Shown here in pieces: positions 1-9,877 of a stretch of DNA of 64,000 nucleotides. This DNA comes from an uncultured Marinifilum sp. (GTDB lineage Bacteria; Bacteroidota; Bacteroidia; Bacteroidales; Marinifilaceae): positions 2,840,923-2,904,922 of the forward strand of contig NZ_OY781918.1 of NCBI RefSeq assembly GCF_963677195.1, read 5' to 3'. The position numbers and the translations under genes were made by a program. The number at the start of each line of letters is the position of its first letter. The first letter of the stretch is position 1. The notes under the pieces were generated by a model, which did not search any database, was not told the origin of the DNA, and saw only the letters and a program-made list of their open reading frames with translations.

Positions 1-1374
1 ATAAAAAATGAGAAGGTATTTTCCTCAGATAGTGGGTTTTATAAATATGTATCAGAAATAGATAGGTTTGAACCATACAAAAATTTAAATATTTTATTTG
101 GCGATAATGGTAATGTGAATAAATTGTTTGAGCAAGCTAAGGGCGATATTTGGTTTTTTCAGGGGGATGGGGTAGGAATATTAAAACCTCAGCTAGATAA
201 CAGCTACAAAATTTATAGAAAACCTTTTTCATCTATAAAGGGAGAATTTATTGATGCGTTTGAAAATGTACTTTCCGTAGATAAGGAAAATGTACTCATT
301 GGAACAGAAAGAGGTTTTATTCATTACGATCCCAGTATTACTAAAAGTTACGATCGTTCTTTTAAAACTTTTATAAGAGAAGTGAGTTTAACTAATTTAG
401 AGGATTCTTTATTGTATTATGGAAGATATAATAAGATTTCTACAATACAAAATAAAACAAATAAACCAATAATTTTAACATATAAAGAAAATTCAATTCG
501 GTTTAAATATTCCGCACCTTTGTATACCAATACAGAGTTTATTCATTATAAAAGTCAACTAGTTGGTTTTGATGAATTGCCTACAAAGTGGACAAAAAGT
601 TTACAAAAAGAATATACAAACTTAAGAGAAGGAGAATATACTTTTAAAGTTTTAGCCGAAAATCAGTATGGAGTAAGTTCGGTAGCTGATGAGTTTAAAT
701 TTTCAATTTTACCACCCTGGTACAGATCAGTTGTTGCCTACATTTTTTATTTTATTGTATTTATTTTTTGTCTCTATTTTGCAGTTTTTTTAGTTCGAAG
801 GCGAATGAAACGCATGCAGGTTTTACTGGAGAAAAAGCAAGCTGAAGAATTAAAAGAAAAAGAACGAAAGTACCGTGAAGAGGCTTTAATTGCCGAACGT
901 GAAATTGTACAGCTTAGAAACGAAAAATTAAGAAGCGAAGTAGATTATAAGAATAAAGAACTGGCTAGTTCTACAATGAATATTATTCACAAAAACGAAG
1001 TTCTATCCTATTCGGTAGGCGAGTTAAAGAAAGCCTTAAAGAAAATAAAAGATCCAACGGCACTTGTTCAGGTTCGACAGTTAATGAAAACAATAGATGC
1101 TGAATTTAATAGTAAACAGGATTGGGAACAGTTCGAAATACATTTCGATCAGGTTCATGAGCATTTTATAAAAAGACTAAGAACAAGCTATCCGAAATTA
1201 ACACCTAAAGATTTACGTTTGTGTGCTTATTTAAGAATGAATTTATCTACCAAAGAAATTGCTCCTTTAATGAACATTTCGGTTCGTGGAGTGGAAATTA
1301 GTCGCTATCGTTTGCGCAAAAAGTTTGAATTATCACGAGACGAAAATCTAATCGACTTTATTTTGGAAGTATAA
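1..1374 (+). CDS. Membrane-bound Y_Y_Y-domain sensor/regulator with LuxR-type HTH (5' partial)
   Basis: The reading frame is open from the first base, so the N-terminal beta-propeller part lies outside the window and the in-frame GTG near base 115 is not the true start. The visible 457 residues hold the end of a periplasmic sensor, a Y_Y_Y-like fold (visible residues about 160-235), one transmembrane segment (about 243-266), a long charged coiled coil, and a C-terminal LuxR/GerE-like helix-turn-helix (about 399-457, with LTPKDLRLCAYLRMNLSTKE). There is no histidine kinase domain, so signal passes directly from periplasm to DNA-binding domain. Proteins of this build often regulate adjacent glycan loci in Bacteroidota; that it senses laminarin oligosaccharides and controls the downstream susCD genes is inference. 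Confidence 0.85.
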   Translation: MKNEKVFSSDSGFYKYVSEIDRFEPYKNLNILFGDNGNVNKLFEQAKGDIWFFQGDGVGILKPQLDNSYKIYRKPFSSIKGEFIDAFENVLSVDKENVLIGTERGFIHYDPSITKSYDRSFKTFIREVSLTNLEDSLLYYGRYNKISTIQNKTNKPIILTYKENSIRFKYSAPLYTNTEFIHYKSQLVGFDELPTKWTKSLQKEYTNLREGEYTFKVLAENQYGVSSVADEFKFSILPPWYRSVVAYIFYFIVFIFCLYFAVFLVRRRMKRMQVLLEKKQAEELKEKERKYREEALIAEREIVQLRNEKLRSEVDYKNKELASSTMNIIHKNEVLSYSVGELKKALKKIKDPTALVQVRQLMKTIDAEFNSKQDWEQFEIHFDQVHEHFIKRLRTSYPKLTPKDLRLCAYLRMNLSTKEIAPLMNISVRGVEISRYRLRKKFELSRDENLIDFILEV

Positions 1375-1402
1375 TAAGGGGTAATTCTTTTGATATAGAA
1401 AA

Positions 1403-1436
1403 GGGCTAATGATAAAAATCATTAGCCTTTTTAATT
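1403..1436 (+). terminator. Rho-independent terminator of the regulator gene
   Basis: A perfect 10-bp stem (GGCTAATGAT / ATCATTAGCC) with an AAAA loop is followed by a T-run. It separates the regulator from the susC operon. The remaining 250 bases up to susC hold the presumed operon promoter, but I see no clear -33/-7 pair of the Bacteroidota type. Confidence 0.9.
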
Positions 1437-1686
1437 TTTGATGTATTGAAAGTGAATAAAATGCCGACTTGTTAATAATTGTTAAATATCTTATAATTAA
1501 ATAGTTAATCTCTCAAAAAACCATACTGATGTAGTAATGATGTATAGTAGTTTTCCTTCTGTATGGGTTATGATGTAATCGTTTTTTTTGGTTTTGAATA
1601 ATTACAATGGATATTGCAAACGATATAATTGCTCAGCGAGTTCTTGTATTGTCTGAATTAATTTTTCTAATCTTAACTAATAATTT

Positions 1687-4600
1687 ATGAAAAAAACAGT
1701 CTTGTTTTTAGTTATGGCTTTCTTTTGCTTACATACGTTTGCACAGAAACATGCCGTAACAGGTCTAGTTACTTCATCCGAAGATGGTATGACATTGCCA
1801 TTTGCATCGGTTGTTGTTAAAGGTACTACTATAGGTACTTCTACCGATATGGACGGGAAGTATACTATTGAAGTTTCAAATGAAGATGTTTTAGTTTTCT
1901 CTCTAATTGGTTTTACTACACAAGAAATTCCGGTTGGCGATAAGACTGAGATAAATGTAATTTTTGATGTAGAAACAACGGGTCTTGACGAAGTTGTTGT
2001 TGTCGGTTATGGTGTTCAGAAAAAGAGTGCTGTAACAGGGGCGATATCTTCTATTAAAGCTGAAGATATTCAAAAAATGCCTATTCAACGTGCAGAACAG
2101 GCCATTCAAGGTCAGGTTGCCGGTGTTCAGGTTGCTGCCAATTCAGGACAACCAGGTTCTGGTATATCAGTTAAAATTCGTGGTGTTGGTACCACTGGAA
2201 ATTCGCAGCCCTTATACATTGTAGATGGAAATCCAGTTGGAGATATTTCTTATTTGGCTTCTACCGATATAGGAAGCATGGAGGTTTTAAAAGATGCTTC
2301 TGCATCTGCTATTTATGGTGCCAGAGGTGCTAATGGAGTTGTTATTGTTACAACTAAAAAAGGTACTAAAGGAGCAGCAAAGTTAACTTATGATGGTTAC
2401 TACGGTGTGCAAAATGCTTGGAGAAACATGGACTTGCTAAATGCACAAGAGTATCAAATGATCGTTAATGAGTCATTGTTGAATTCTGGTTATAACAGCA
2501 CTCATGCAAACTGGATTCAAGATAGTGAAGTTGCAGGAATTGGTTCTGGAACCGATTGGCAGAAAGAAATTTTTAGAGATAATGCTCCAATTCAAAGTCA
2601 TACTTTAACACTTAGTGGAGGAAACGAAAAAGTTATCTATTCTTCTGCTATTTCCTACTTTTCACAAGATGGAATTGTATCGGAGGATAAATCAAGCTAT
2701 GAGCGTTTGAATTTTAGAACAAATGCAGATTATACTTCTTATAATAAGAAACTAAAAATAGGATCATCAATATTATATTCGCGTTTTAAATCACAAGGAG
2801 TTGATCCTAATAATGTGTATAATTCACCTTTGGCAAGGGCTATTAATATTGATCCTATTACGCAAGTTAAGGATGAAAATGGTGAGTTTATGATGCCTAT
2901 CAGAAATATGCAGGAAATTGTAAACCCTGTTGCTGGTATGTATTATTTACATGATGAATATAAAACAGACAAGCTTGTTGGTAATTTATATGCAGAATAT
3001 AAATTTCTTAAGGATTTTAAAGTTAAAACATCTATAGGTATTGATTATGCTTATCAGTGGCATGATGTTTATACTCCGATATACGAATTAAGTGATATTA
3101 CTAAAAATACGAGTACTCGTGTTGCAAAGGATATGAACAATTGGTATACTTATAACTGGGAGACAACCCTTAATTATCATAAGAAATTTGGATCGCATGA
3201 AGTGGATGCGATTTTAGGTACAACTGCGATGACTAGTACTTACGAAAACCTTTCAGGTAGTGCTAGTGATTTAATTATTGATGGTGTTGACTATGCTTAC
3301 ATTGATAATTCAGGAAACACTGAAAGTAAAACATCTGGAGGTGGTTTTAGCGAGAATTCATTGCTTTCGTTTTTTGGTCGTGTAAATTATAGTTTTGGCG
3401 ACAAATATATGGCTTCCGTTACTGTTCGTCGTGATGGATCTTCTCGTTTTGGATCTAACAATCGTTATGCTACCTTTCCTTCTGTTTCTGCAGGATGGAT
3501 TATATCAGAAGAAGATTTCTTGAAGGATAAACTTGGTCCAATCAGCTTCTTAAAAATTAGAGCCAGTTGGGGACAAAATGGTAATGAAAACATTGGAAAT
3601 TTTGCTTATCTATCTTCAATTGTTAATAATAACAATTATAACTTTAATGATGGAACTACAGTAAATGGTTCTGCGCCTTCAAAAGTTGCTAACCCTGATT
3701 TAAAATGGGAAACCTCTGAACAAACCGATATAGGTTTTGACTTAAGGATTGGTTCTAAATTTACTTTGAATTTTGATTACTATAACAAAACGACAAAAGA
3801 TCTTTTAATTGATGCACCTATACCAGGATACGTTGGAAACGACGCTCCTACAGTAAATGGAGGTACAGTAGAAAATAAAGGAGTTGAATTATTGTTAGGA
3901 TATAGAGATCAAATCGATGATTTTTCATTTGGAGCTACCTTAAATTTCTCGGCTAACAAAAATGAGATGACCAAAATTAATAATGATGAAGGTATCATTT
4001 ATGGTGGTGTAAATATTGGACCTTCTGGAATGAAGGAGTTGACAATAGCTAAAGTAGGTGAGCCTATTGGGTATTTTTGGGGATATGAAACAGCTGGTGT
4101 TTTTCAAAACGAAGCTGAGGTTAATGCACATAGTGTTGATGGTGTGTTAATTCAATCCAATGCAGCTCCTGGTGATTTGATTTATGTAGATCAGAACGGT
4201 GATGGAGTGTTGGATGATGCAGATAAAATTAACTTAGGTAACCCACACCCTGATTTTACAGCTGGTTTAAATATTAATATGGCATACAAAAATTTTGATT
4301 TAAGTATGTTTTGGTATGGTGTAGTGGGCAACCAAATTGTCGATGCTACTCGTCGTTACGACTTGCCAAATGCAAACTATCAAACTTCTATTTTAAACAG
4401 ATGGACAGGTGAAGGAACTTCTAATTCAGAACCAAGAGTGGTATGGAGTGATAACAATAATAATCAGGGTAATTTTTCTGATTACATGGTGGAGGATGCT
4501 GATTATCTAAGACTTAAAAATCTTCAGATTGGTTATACTTTACCAAAGTCAATACTTAAAAGAATTAATATAGAAAGAGTTAGAGTTTATGTGTCTGGTG

Positions 4601-4740
4601 ATAATCTATTAACATTCACTGAGTACTCAGGTTTCGAGCCAGAGATAGGGAATAGCGATAATATCTTTTATACAGGTGTAGATCAAGGTATTTATCCACA
4701 AGCAAGAGTATTCTCAATAGGGGCTAATATTACTTTCTAA
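1687..4740 (+). CDS. susC: SusC-family TonB-dependent glucan transporter
   Basis: An outer-membrane TonB-dependent transporter that imports oligosaccharides with its SusD partner. The 1017-residue protein has a signal peptide (about 1-19, ending TFAQ), a carboxypeptidase-regulatory-like beta-sandwich (about 22-110), the SusC signature DEVVVVGYG, a plug domain with GARGANGVVIVTTKKG, and a long beta-barrel ending in an aromatic-rich strand (SIGANITF). Length and order fit the SusC/RagA family. It is the first gene after the regulator's terminator, with susD 28 bases downstream. Laminarin or a related beta-1,3-glucan as cargo is inferred from the GH16/GH17/GH30 genes that follow. Confidence 0.96.
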   Translation: MKKTVLFLVMAFFCLHTFAQKHAVTGLVTSSEDGMTLPFASVVVKGTTIGTSTDMDGKYTIEVSNEDVLVFSLIGFTTQEIPVGDKTEINVIFDVETTGLDEVVVVGYGVQKKSAVTGAISSIKAEDIQKMPIQRAEQAIQGQVAGVQVAANSGQPGSGISVKIRGVGTTGNSQPLYIVDGNPVGDISYLASTDIGSMEVLKDASASAIYGARGANGVVIVTTKKGTKGAAKLTYDGYYGVQNAWRNMDLLNAQEYQMIVNESLLNSGYNSTHANWIQDSEVAGIGSGTDWQKEIFRDNAPIQSHTLTLSGGNEKVIYSSAISYFSQDGIVSEDKSSYERLNFRTNADYTSYNKKLKIGSSILYSRFKSQGVDPNNVYNSPLARAINIDPITQVKDENGEFMMPIRNMQEIVNPVAGMYYLHDEYKTDKLVGNLYAEYKFLKDFKVKTSIGIDYAYQWHDVYTPIYELSDITKNTSTRVAKDMNNWYTYNWETTLNYHKKFGSHEVDAILGTTAMTSTYENLSGSASDLIIDGVDYAYIDNSGNTESKTSGGGFSENSLLSFFGRVNYSFGDKYMASVTVRRDGSSRFGSNNRYATFPSVSAGWIISEEDFLKDKLGPISFLKIRASWGQNGNENIGNFAYLSSIVNNNNYNFNDGTTVNGSAPSKVANPDLKWETSEQTDIGFDLRIGSKFTLNFDYYNKTTKDLLIDAPIPGYVGNDAPTVNGGTVENKGVELLLGYRDQIDDFSFGATLNFSANKNEMTKINNDEGIIYGGVNIGPSGMKELTIAKVGEPIGYFWGYETAGVFQNEAEVNAHSVDGVLIQSNAAPGDLIYVDQNGDGVLDDADKINLGNPHPDFTAGLNINMAYKNFDLSMFWYGVVGNQIVDATRRYDLPNANYQTSILNRWTGEGTSNSEPRVVWSDNNNNQGNFSDYMVEDADYLRLKNLQIGYTLPKSILKRINIERVRVYVSGDNLLTFTEYSGFEPEIGNSDNIFYTGVDQGIYPQARVFSIGANITF

Positions 4741-4768
4741 GATAATTTAACAGATTAAACTAAGAGCA

Positions 4769-6331
4769 ATGAAAAAGCTATTATATTTATTTTTATGTGC
4801 TGTGGCATTGATGGGCTGTGAAGACTATCTGGAAAAGAATGATGTTACATCGCAAACAGAAGAAACTTTTTATCGTACGGAAGACGATATGTATCGAGCA
4901 TTAATTGCCGCATACGAACCATTACAAAGAAACTGGGGTAGTACTTATCAGTTGACACTGGATATTGCATCTGACGATTGTTACGGCGGTGGCGGTAGTG
5001 CTACTGATGGTGTAGATTTAAAGAAAGTTAACCGTGGAAACACAACTGCTTCAGAAGGAATGTGGACTACTATTTGGGATGACCATTATGCTGGAGTATA
5101 TCGCACCAATATCTTTTTAGAGAAAGTAGAAGCTTCAGATATTACAGAAGATCACAAAAAGGAATATGCTGGAGAAGTATTATTCTTAAGAGCTTACTAT
5201 TATTCTAACTTAGTTAGATTATTTGAAAATATTCCATTAATTACTAAGACACTTGAAACATCAGAATATTCGCAAAGTCAAGCAGCTGTAGATGATGTAT
5301 ATGCTCAAATAGCATCGGATCTTAAAACAGCAATAGCTAACCTTAAGGGTGTTACTTACAGTAATGCTGAAAAAGGTAGAGTTACTGAGTGGGCTCCCAG
5401 AGCTTTATTAGCAAGAATGTATTTATTCTATGATGGAGTTTATGGTAGCGGAAGTGGTACCACTACTATGCCAGGAGATGTAACAGCTGGCGATGTGCTT
5501 GCTTATCTAAATGAAATTATTAATGATAGTGATGCTGATTTAATTGATTTTGCAAGTCTTTGGGGACATTCTGATGTGGATGGAACTTGGATTGAAAATT
5601 CAATTGAAGGGATTTTTGAAGTTCAGTTTTCTAATCAAGGTGAGAGCTGGCAATGGTGGAGTGCTGAATATGACACTGGTAACAAAATGGTTGTTTTTGT
5701 TGGACCAAGAGGAACTCCTGATAATTCAGAATACTATTCTTCATGGTGTTTTGCACCAGGAACACAGCAATTATACGACTCGTATGAGGATGGTGATATC
5801 AGAAGAGACTTAACTTTAATTGATGCCGACTTAGAGATGGGTGAAGGAACTTATACCATTGGAGACCAACATACAGGTTACTTTAACAAAAAGTATGCAG
5901 GTTTAAAAAGTCAAGTGCCAGAGGTAGGACAAGAGCAATTGAATTTCCCTCAAAACTATATTGCGATCAGATTTGCTGATGTTCTTTTAATGGCTTCGGA
6001 ATTAGAAGTTAAAATTGGAACCAATGGTAATGCGGTTACTCATTATAACAGGGTAAGAGAACGTGCTTTCGGTGATGCTTATTCTCCTGTTGGAGAAGTA
6101 ACAATTGACGAAATATTCGAAGAAAGAAAGTTAGAGTTTGCTTATGAAGCAATCAGATATTTCGACTTGCGCAGACAAGGAATGGATGAATTAACTGCTG
6201 CTATTAATGCTACAAACTTAGGTGGTATTTACGATTCAGGAGTGAATGCTGAAGCTAGAGGTTTTTGGCCTATTCCATCAAGCGAAATTGCTCTTTCTAA
6301 CTACGCTATGGAACAAAATGCCGGTTACTAA
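4769..6331 (+). CDS. susD: SusD/RagB-family glycan-binding lipoprotein
   Basis: A surface lipoprotein that caps the SusC barrel and binds the incoming glycan. The N-terminus has a lipoprotein signal with lipobox LMGC, followed by the SusD-like N-terminal domain (TEETFYRTEDDMYRALIAAY) and a TPR-like helical body with typical motifs such as GEVLFLRAYYYSNLVRLF. Near the C-terminus EERKLEFAYEAIRYFDLRR is the RagB/SusD signature. The 520-residue length is usual for the family. Its placement directly behind susC indicates one transcript and a SusCD complex. Confidence 0.96.
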   Translation: MKKLLYLFLCAVALMGCEDYLEKNDVTSQTEETFYRTEDDMYRALIAAYEPLQRNWGSTYQLTLDIASDDCYGGGGSATDGVDLKKVNRGNTTASEGMWTTIWDDHYAGVYRTNIFLEKVEASDITEDHKKEYAGEVLFLRAYYYSNLVRLFENIPLITKTLETSEYSQSQAAVDDVYAQIASDLKTAIANLKGVTYSNAEKGRVTEWAPRALLARMYLFYDGVYGSGSGTTTMPGDVTAGDVLAYLNEIINDSDADLIDFASLWGHSDVDGTWIENSIEGIFEVQFSNQGESWQWWSAEYDTGNKMVVFVGPRGTPDNSEYYSSWCFAPGTQQLYDSYEDGDIRRDLTLIDADLEMGEGTYTIGDQHTGYFNKKYAGLKSQVPEVGQEQLNFPQNYIAIRFADVLLMASELEVKIGTNGNAVTHYNRVRERAFGDAYSPVGEVTIDEIFEERKLEFAYEAIRYFDLRRQGMDELTAAINATNLGGIYDSGVNAEARGFWPIPSSEIALSNYAMEQNAGY

Positions 6332-6372
6332 TTGAATTGTTTTAGTTAACGAATGAATTAAAATCTAAAGAG

Positions 6373-7773
6373 ATGAAAAATTTAATATATTTAATAGCAC
6401 TGTTAGTAGTTGTTGTTTCATGTTCGCCTGACGAATACAGTGCACCTGCTAACTTAACAGCCGATCAGATTGATTGGGAATATTTTGAAACGGATGTAGT
6501 TAATGAATTTACATTAGTTAATAATACTGAAGGAGTAACTACTTTATGGGATTTAGGTAATGGTACAACTGCTAAGGGCGACACTGTTACAGCTCGTTAC
6601 ACTTTTGCTGGTACTTATACCATTACATTAACAGTTATCAATCAGGGAGGAACTATTGAGGTTCAGGATAATATTGTTACCGATAGAGATAATATGGCTT
6701 TCCTTTCAGGATATCCTTATGACCAGTTGGTTGGAGAAGGTACGCAAACATGGGCGGTTGATGCTTATTATAAAGGACACTTTGGCTTAGGACCAACAAT
6801 CGAAAATCCAGTTGAATGGTATGGAGCTAATCCAAATGAAAAAGCTGATCGTGGTTTATATGATGATAGATTTACATTCGAAATCACAGAATCTGGTTTG
6901 ACACTGATGCAAGAAACCAATGGAGATGTATATGCAAATGGGAGTTGGGCTGCTGATTTAGGAACAACAGCTGGAAATGAAGAACCTGATGGCGGAGATT
7001 TTATTATGCCTTTTGATGGTGGAACATTTGTTTGTAGTGTTTCTGGTGATATGCTTACTGTAAACGGAGGAGGATTTCTTGGATATTATGCAGGTGCAAA
7101 TGAGTATCAGATCTTGACGTTAGAAGATGATCTTTTAGATGTAGTATTCTGGGATACAAATGCAAACTTCTATTGGTTTACACGTTTCAGACCAGTTGAT
7201 AAATTAACTCCAGAGCCAGCAGAAGAGGTTAAAGAATTGGCTGCGCTTGACATTATGGATGATTTTGAAGGTAATGGAAATATTCAGTGGTCTACTTCTG
7301 ATATCGATAAATTTGAGGTTATCGACAACTTCGCTCCGGTGCCAATTAATGAATCAGAAAATATTGCTATTTATCAAAAAGGTGCAGGTGAGTGGACTAA
7401 TGTGAAAGCTGTATTAACTCATTACATGGATCTTACTGACAGAAATATTTTCACAATGAAAGTATTTATTCCAAGCTTTAATGACTATGTAACTGAGTGC
7501 AATCCAGGAACAGATTGGTTGGCTACTCATAATTTGATGCCACAGGTTGATGTTAAGCTTCAGGATAGTTCATTGGAAGGAAATGCGTGGACAACTCAGC
7601 AAGTTAGATCTCATGTATTAAGTAGCGATCAGCAAGATATGTGGGTTGAATTAACTTTCGATTTTAGCGATGTTGCTGACCGTGTTGATTTTGATCAGAT
7701 TATTATTCAATTAGGAAACGAAGGACATTGTAATTCAGGTATTTTCTACATTGATGATTTTGAATTGTTATAA
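6373..7773 (+). CDS. PKD-domain surface glycan-binding lipoprotein
   Basis: A 466-residue lipoprotein (lipobox VVSC) in the position usually taken by the surface glycan-binding protein of a susCD locus. An N-terminal PKD-like domain (about residues 45-105, with TTLWDLGNGT and YTFAGTYTITLTV) is followed by a large region rich in Trp, Tyr and Gly and a C-terminal beta-sandwich ending in GIFYIDDFELL, resembling a carbohydrate-binding module. No catalytic motif is visible. It probably holds laminarin at the cell surface for the GH16 enzymes and SusCD. The exact binding domain family cannot be fixed by eye. Confidence 0.8.
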   Translation: MKNLIYLIALLVVVVSCSPDEYSAPANLTADQIDWEYFETDVVNEFTLVNNTEGVTTLWDLGNGTTAKGDTVTARYTFAGTYTITLTVINQGGTIEVQDNIVTDRDNMAFLSGYPYDQLVGEGTQTWAVDAYYKGHFGLGPTIENPVEWYGANPNEKADRGLYDDRFTFEITESGLTLMQETNGDVYANGSWAADLGTTAGNEEPDGGDFIMPFDGGTFVCSVSGDMLTVNGGGFLGYYAGANEYQILTLEDDLLDVVFWDTNANFYWFTRFRPVDKLTPEPAEEVKELAALDIMDDFEGNGNIQWSTSDIDKFEVIDNFAPVPINESENIAIYQKGAGEWTNVKAVLTHYMDLTDRNIFTMKVFIPSFNDYVTECNPGTDWLATHNLMPQVDVKLQDSSLEGNAWTTQQVRSHVLSSDQQDMWVELTFDFSDVADRVDFDQIIIQLGNEGHCNSGIFYIDDFELL

Positions 7774-7782
7774 TTTATATAG

Positions 7783-7805
7783 CCCTGGGATTCTTAGTCC
7801 CAGGG
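7783..7805 (+). other. Intercistronic hairpin between glycan-binding protein and GH16 gene
   Basis: A perfect 8-bp stem CCCTGGGA / TCCCAGGG with a 7-base loop lies just after the stop codon. What follows is mixed AT sequence without a continuous T-run, so it looks more like a processing, stabilising or attenuating structure than a full terminator. Confidence 0.7.
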
Positions 7806-7831
7806 TATTATCACTTCTTAATTTTATTCGT

Positions 7832-8941
7832 ATGTATAGCATTAAAAAAAATATTGTTTCTGTAGTAAGCTGTTTTTTATTGTTTATTCCATTGTTTTTG
7901 TCGTGTTCAAGTAGCGATGATGACGATGATGTAAGTTATGATGCTGATTTTTCCTTTGAAATTGATAGTAATAATCCTAACAACGTAACTTTTACAAATA
8001 CTTCTACTGGAGATTATCTATACATAGAGTATGATTATGGAAATGGTGAAACTTCAGAAGCACAATCTAATAAGTCTTATACTGGAACAACATATTATCC
8101 TTTAGCAGGAGATTATACAGTTACTTTGACAGTTTACGGACCATCGAATACAAGTACAGACATTAAAACGATTAGTAAATTAGTTAGTATAGTTGCAGAT
8201 GATCCTGATTATATACCAGCGGAAGAAGGCTTGATCTGGTCTGATGAATTTAATGAATCAACAATCAATACAAACTACTGGACATTTGAAGTCGGTACTG
8301 GAGATTGGGGCTGGGGAAATGATGAGCTTCAATATTATACCGAAGGTGATAATGCCCACATCGAAGATGGAAAATTAATTATCACTGCCGAAAAACTTGA
8401 TGATAACACTTCTCGTGGATCTTATACATCTACACGTATGGTAACCATGGATAAACAAGAGTTTACTTATGGTAAAATAGAAGTGAGGGCTAAATTGCCT
8501 TCAGGAAGAGGAATCTGGCCAGCCATTTGGATGCTTGGTTCAAATATTAGTACTGCCGGATGGCCTGCATGTGGGGAAATTGATATTATGGAATATGTGG
8601 GTTATGAACCAGATGTTGTACATTCAACAATACATACAACCGACGGTTCTGGAAGTAATGGTAGCGGAAGTTCTATGACTTTAGAAACGGCAGAAGAGGA
8701 GTTTCATGTTTATGGAATTGACTGGAATGAGGATGAAATTGTTTTCTATGTTGATTCTCCAGATAATATTGTACATACTTATGCTCCAGCAGTAAAAACT
8801 GCTAGCAACTGGCCATTCGATAAACCTCACTTTTTTATTTTGAATGTTGCAGTTGGAGGTACTTGGGGAGGTGCTCAGGGAGTCGATAATTCTATTTTTC
8901 CACAAACTATGGAAGTGGATTATGTAAGAGTCTATCAATAA
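7832..8941 (+). CDS. GH16 endo-beta-1,3-glucanase (laminarinase), PKD-containing lipoprotein
   Basis: Hydrolyses internal beta-1,3-glucosidic bonds of laminarin, probably on the outer surface. I place the start at the ATG giving MYSIKKN, because it puts a hydrophobic signal and lipobox (FLSC) at the N-terminus; an upstream in-frame start would overlap the preceding gene. After a short Ser/Asp linker comes a PKD domain (about residues 45-125), then the GH16 catalytic domain with EIDIME (about 249-254), the ExDxxE active site with nucleophile and acid/base glutamates, and the C-terminal VDYVRVYQ strand. A second GH16 follows directly. The 369-residue length fits family enzymes with one accessory domain. 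Confidence 0.94.
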   Translation: MYSIKKNIVSVVSCFLLFIPLFLSCSSSDDDDDVSYDADFSFEIDSNNPNNVTFTNTSTGDYLYIEYDYGNGETSEAQSNKSYTGTTYYPLAGDYTVTLTVYGPSNTSTDIKTISKLVSIVADDPDYIPAEEGLIWSDEFNESTINTNYWTFEVGTGDWGWGNDELQYYTEGDNAHIEDGKLIITAEKLDDNTSRGSYTSTRMVTMDKQEFTYGKIEVRAKLPSGRGIWPAIWMLGSNISTAGWPACGEIDIMEYVGYEPDVVHSTIHTTDGSGSNGSGSSMTLETAEEEFHVYGIDWNEDEIVFYVDSPDNIVHTYAPAVKTASNWPFDKPHFFILNVAVGGTWGGAQGVDNSIFPQTMEVDYVRVYQ

Positions 8942-8951
8942 TCTTTTAAAT

Positions 8952-8975
8952 GGGAGATTGATTCTTTAATCTCCC
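8952..8975 (+). other. Intercistronic hairpin between the two GH16 genes
   Basis: A perfect 8-bp stem GGGAGATT / AATCTCCC with an 8-base loop fills most of the gap between the two laminarinase genes. There is no T-run after it, so a simple terminator is unlikely. Confidence 0.7.
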
Positions 8976-8990
8976 TTAAAGTAGCATGTC

Positions 8991-9830
8991 ATGTTTAGAA
9001 TTAATATAAGCTTATTTATAGTATTTGTGTTTTTTATGATCTCGTGTAATTCGAAGAAATCGGAAAAAACTACCGATGGAAATGAAGGGAATGATAAACA
9101 AAAGTATCAATTGGTTTGGTCCGACGAGTTTGATTATACAGGATTGCCTGATTCTACCAAATGGATATACGATACCGAGGGGAACGAGGCAAGTTGGGGA
9201 AATAATGAAGCCCAGTTTTATACTAGAGCAAAGAAGGAAAATGCCTGGGTTGAAAACGGAGTTCTTCACATTACAGCCCTAAAGGAACAAAAAGAAGGTA
9301 AAGAGTATACTTCAGCGCGTTTGAATTCAAAGGTAAGCTGGCTACATGGAAAAATTGAAGTGAATGCTAAGTTACCCAATGGAATTGGTACCTGGCCAGC
9401 AATTTGGATGATGCCTGAGAATTGGACTTTTAATGATGGAAACTGGCCAAATATTGGCGAGATAGATATTATGGAGCATGTGGGATCTAATCTAGGAGTA
9501 ATACATGCCTCGGCACATTCAAAAGATTATCAGTGGCAGGCAGGAACACAGCAAACAGCAATTGTATCTGTTCCTGATGCTAGCGAAACATTTCATTCCT
9601 ACACTTTGGAATGGACGCCCGAAGTAATGAAATGTTTTGTTGATGACAAATTATATTTCGAATACAAAAACGAAGGTCTGGGAGAAACAAAATGGCCTTA
9701 TACAAAACCTTTTTACCTGATATTAAATGTTGCCATTGGCGGTGTTTGGGGTGGTGAAAAGGGCATTGATAATAATGTATTTCCACAAACAATGGAAGTG
9801 GATTATGTAAGGATTTATAAAATGAAATAG
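8991..9830 (+). CDS. GH16 endo-beta-1,3-glucanase lipoprotein (no accessory domain)
   Basis: A second laminarinase-type enzyme. The 279-residue protein has a lipoprotein signal (lipobox MISC), a short charged linker, and then only the GH16 domain: substrate-groove strands around ASWGNNEAQFYT, PAIWMMPENW, the catalytic EIDIMEHVG (about residue 157), and the terminal VDYVRIYK. Unlike its upstream neighbour it lacks a PKD domain, so it may work on shorter chains or on the periplasmic side; that difference in location is inference. It resembles the neighbour's catalytic domain throughout and is probably an old duplicate. Confidence 0.94.
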   Translation: MFRINISLFIVFVFFMISCNSKKSEKTTDGNEGNDKQKYQLVWSDEFDYTGLPDSTKWIYDTEGNEASWGNNEAQFYTRAKKENAWVENGVLHITALKEQKEGKEYTSARLNSKVSWLHGKIEVNAKLPNGIGTWPAIWMMPENWTFNDGNWPNIGEIDIMEHVGSNLGVIHASAHSKDYQWQAGTQQTAIVSVPDASETFHSYTLEWTPEVMKCFVDDKLYFEYKNEGLGETKWPYTKPFYLILNVAIGGVWGGEKGIDNNVFPQTMEVDYVRIYKMK

Positions 9831-9877
9831 TAACATTTATTACCGATTTAGGTAGTGAATTTTAAATAGTGGATTCT

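Noticed and set aside
115..1374. A complete regulator starting at the GTG near base 115
   Set aside because: The frame is open to the window edge and the protein would lack its sensor part; it is a 5'-truncated gene.
1440..1686. Promoter of the susC operon
   Set aside because: No segment matches both the -33 and TAnnTTTG -7 elements well enough to call.
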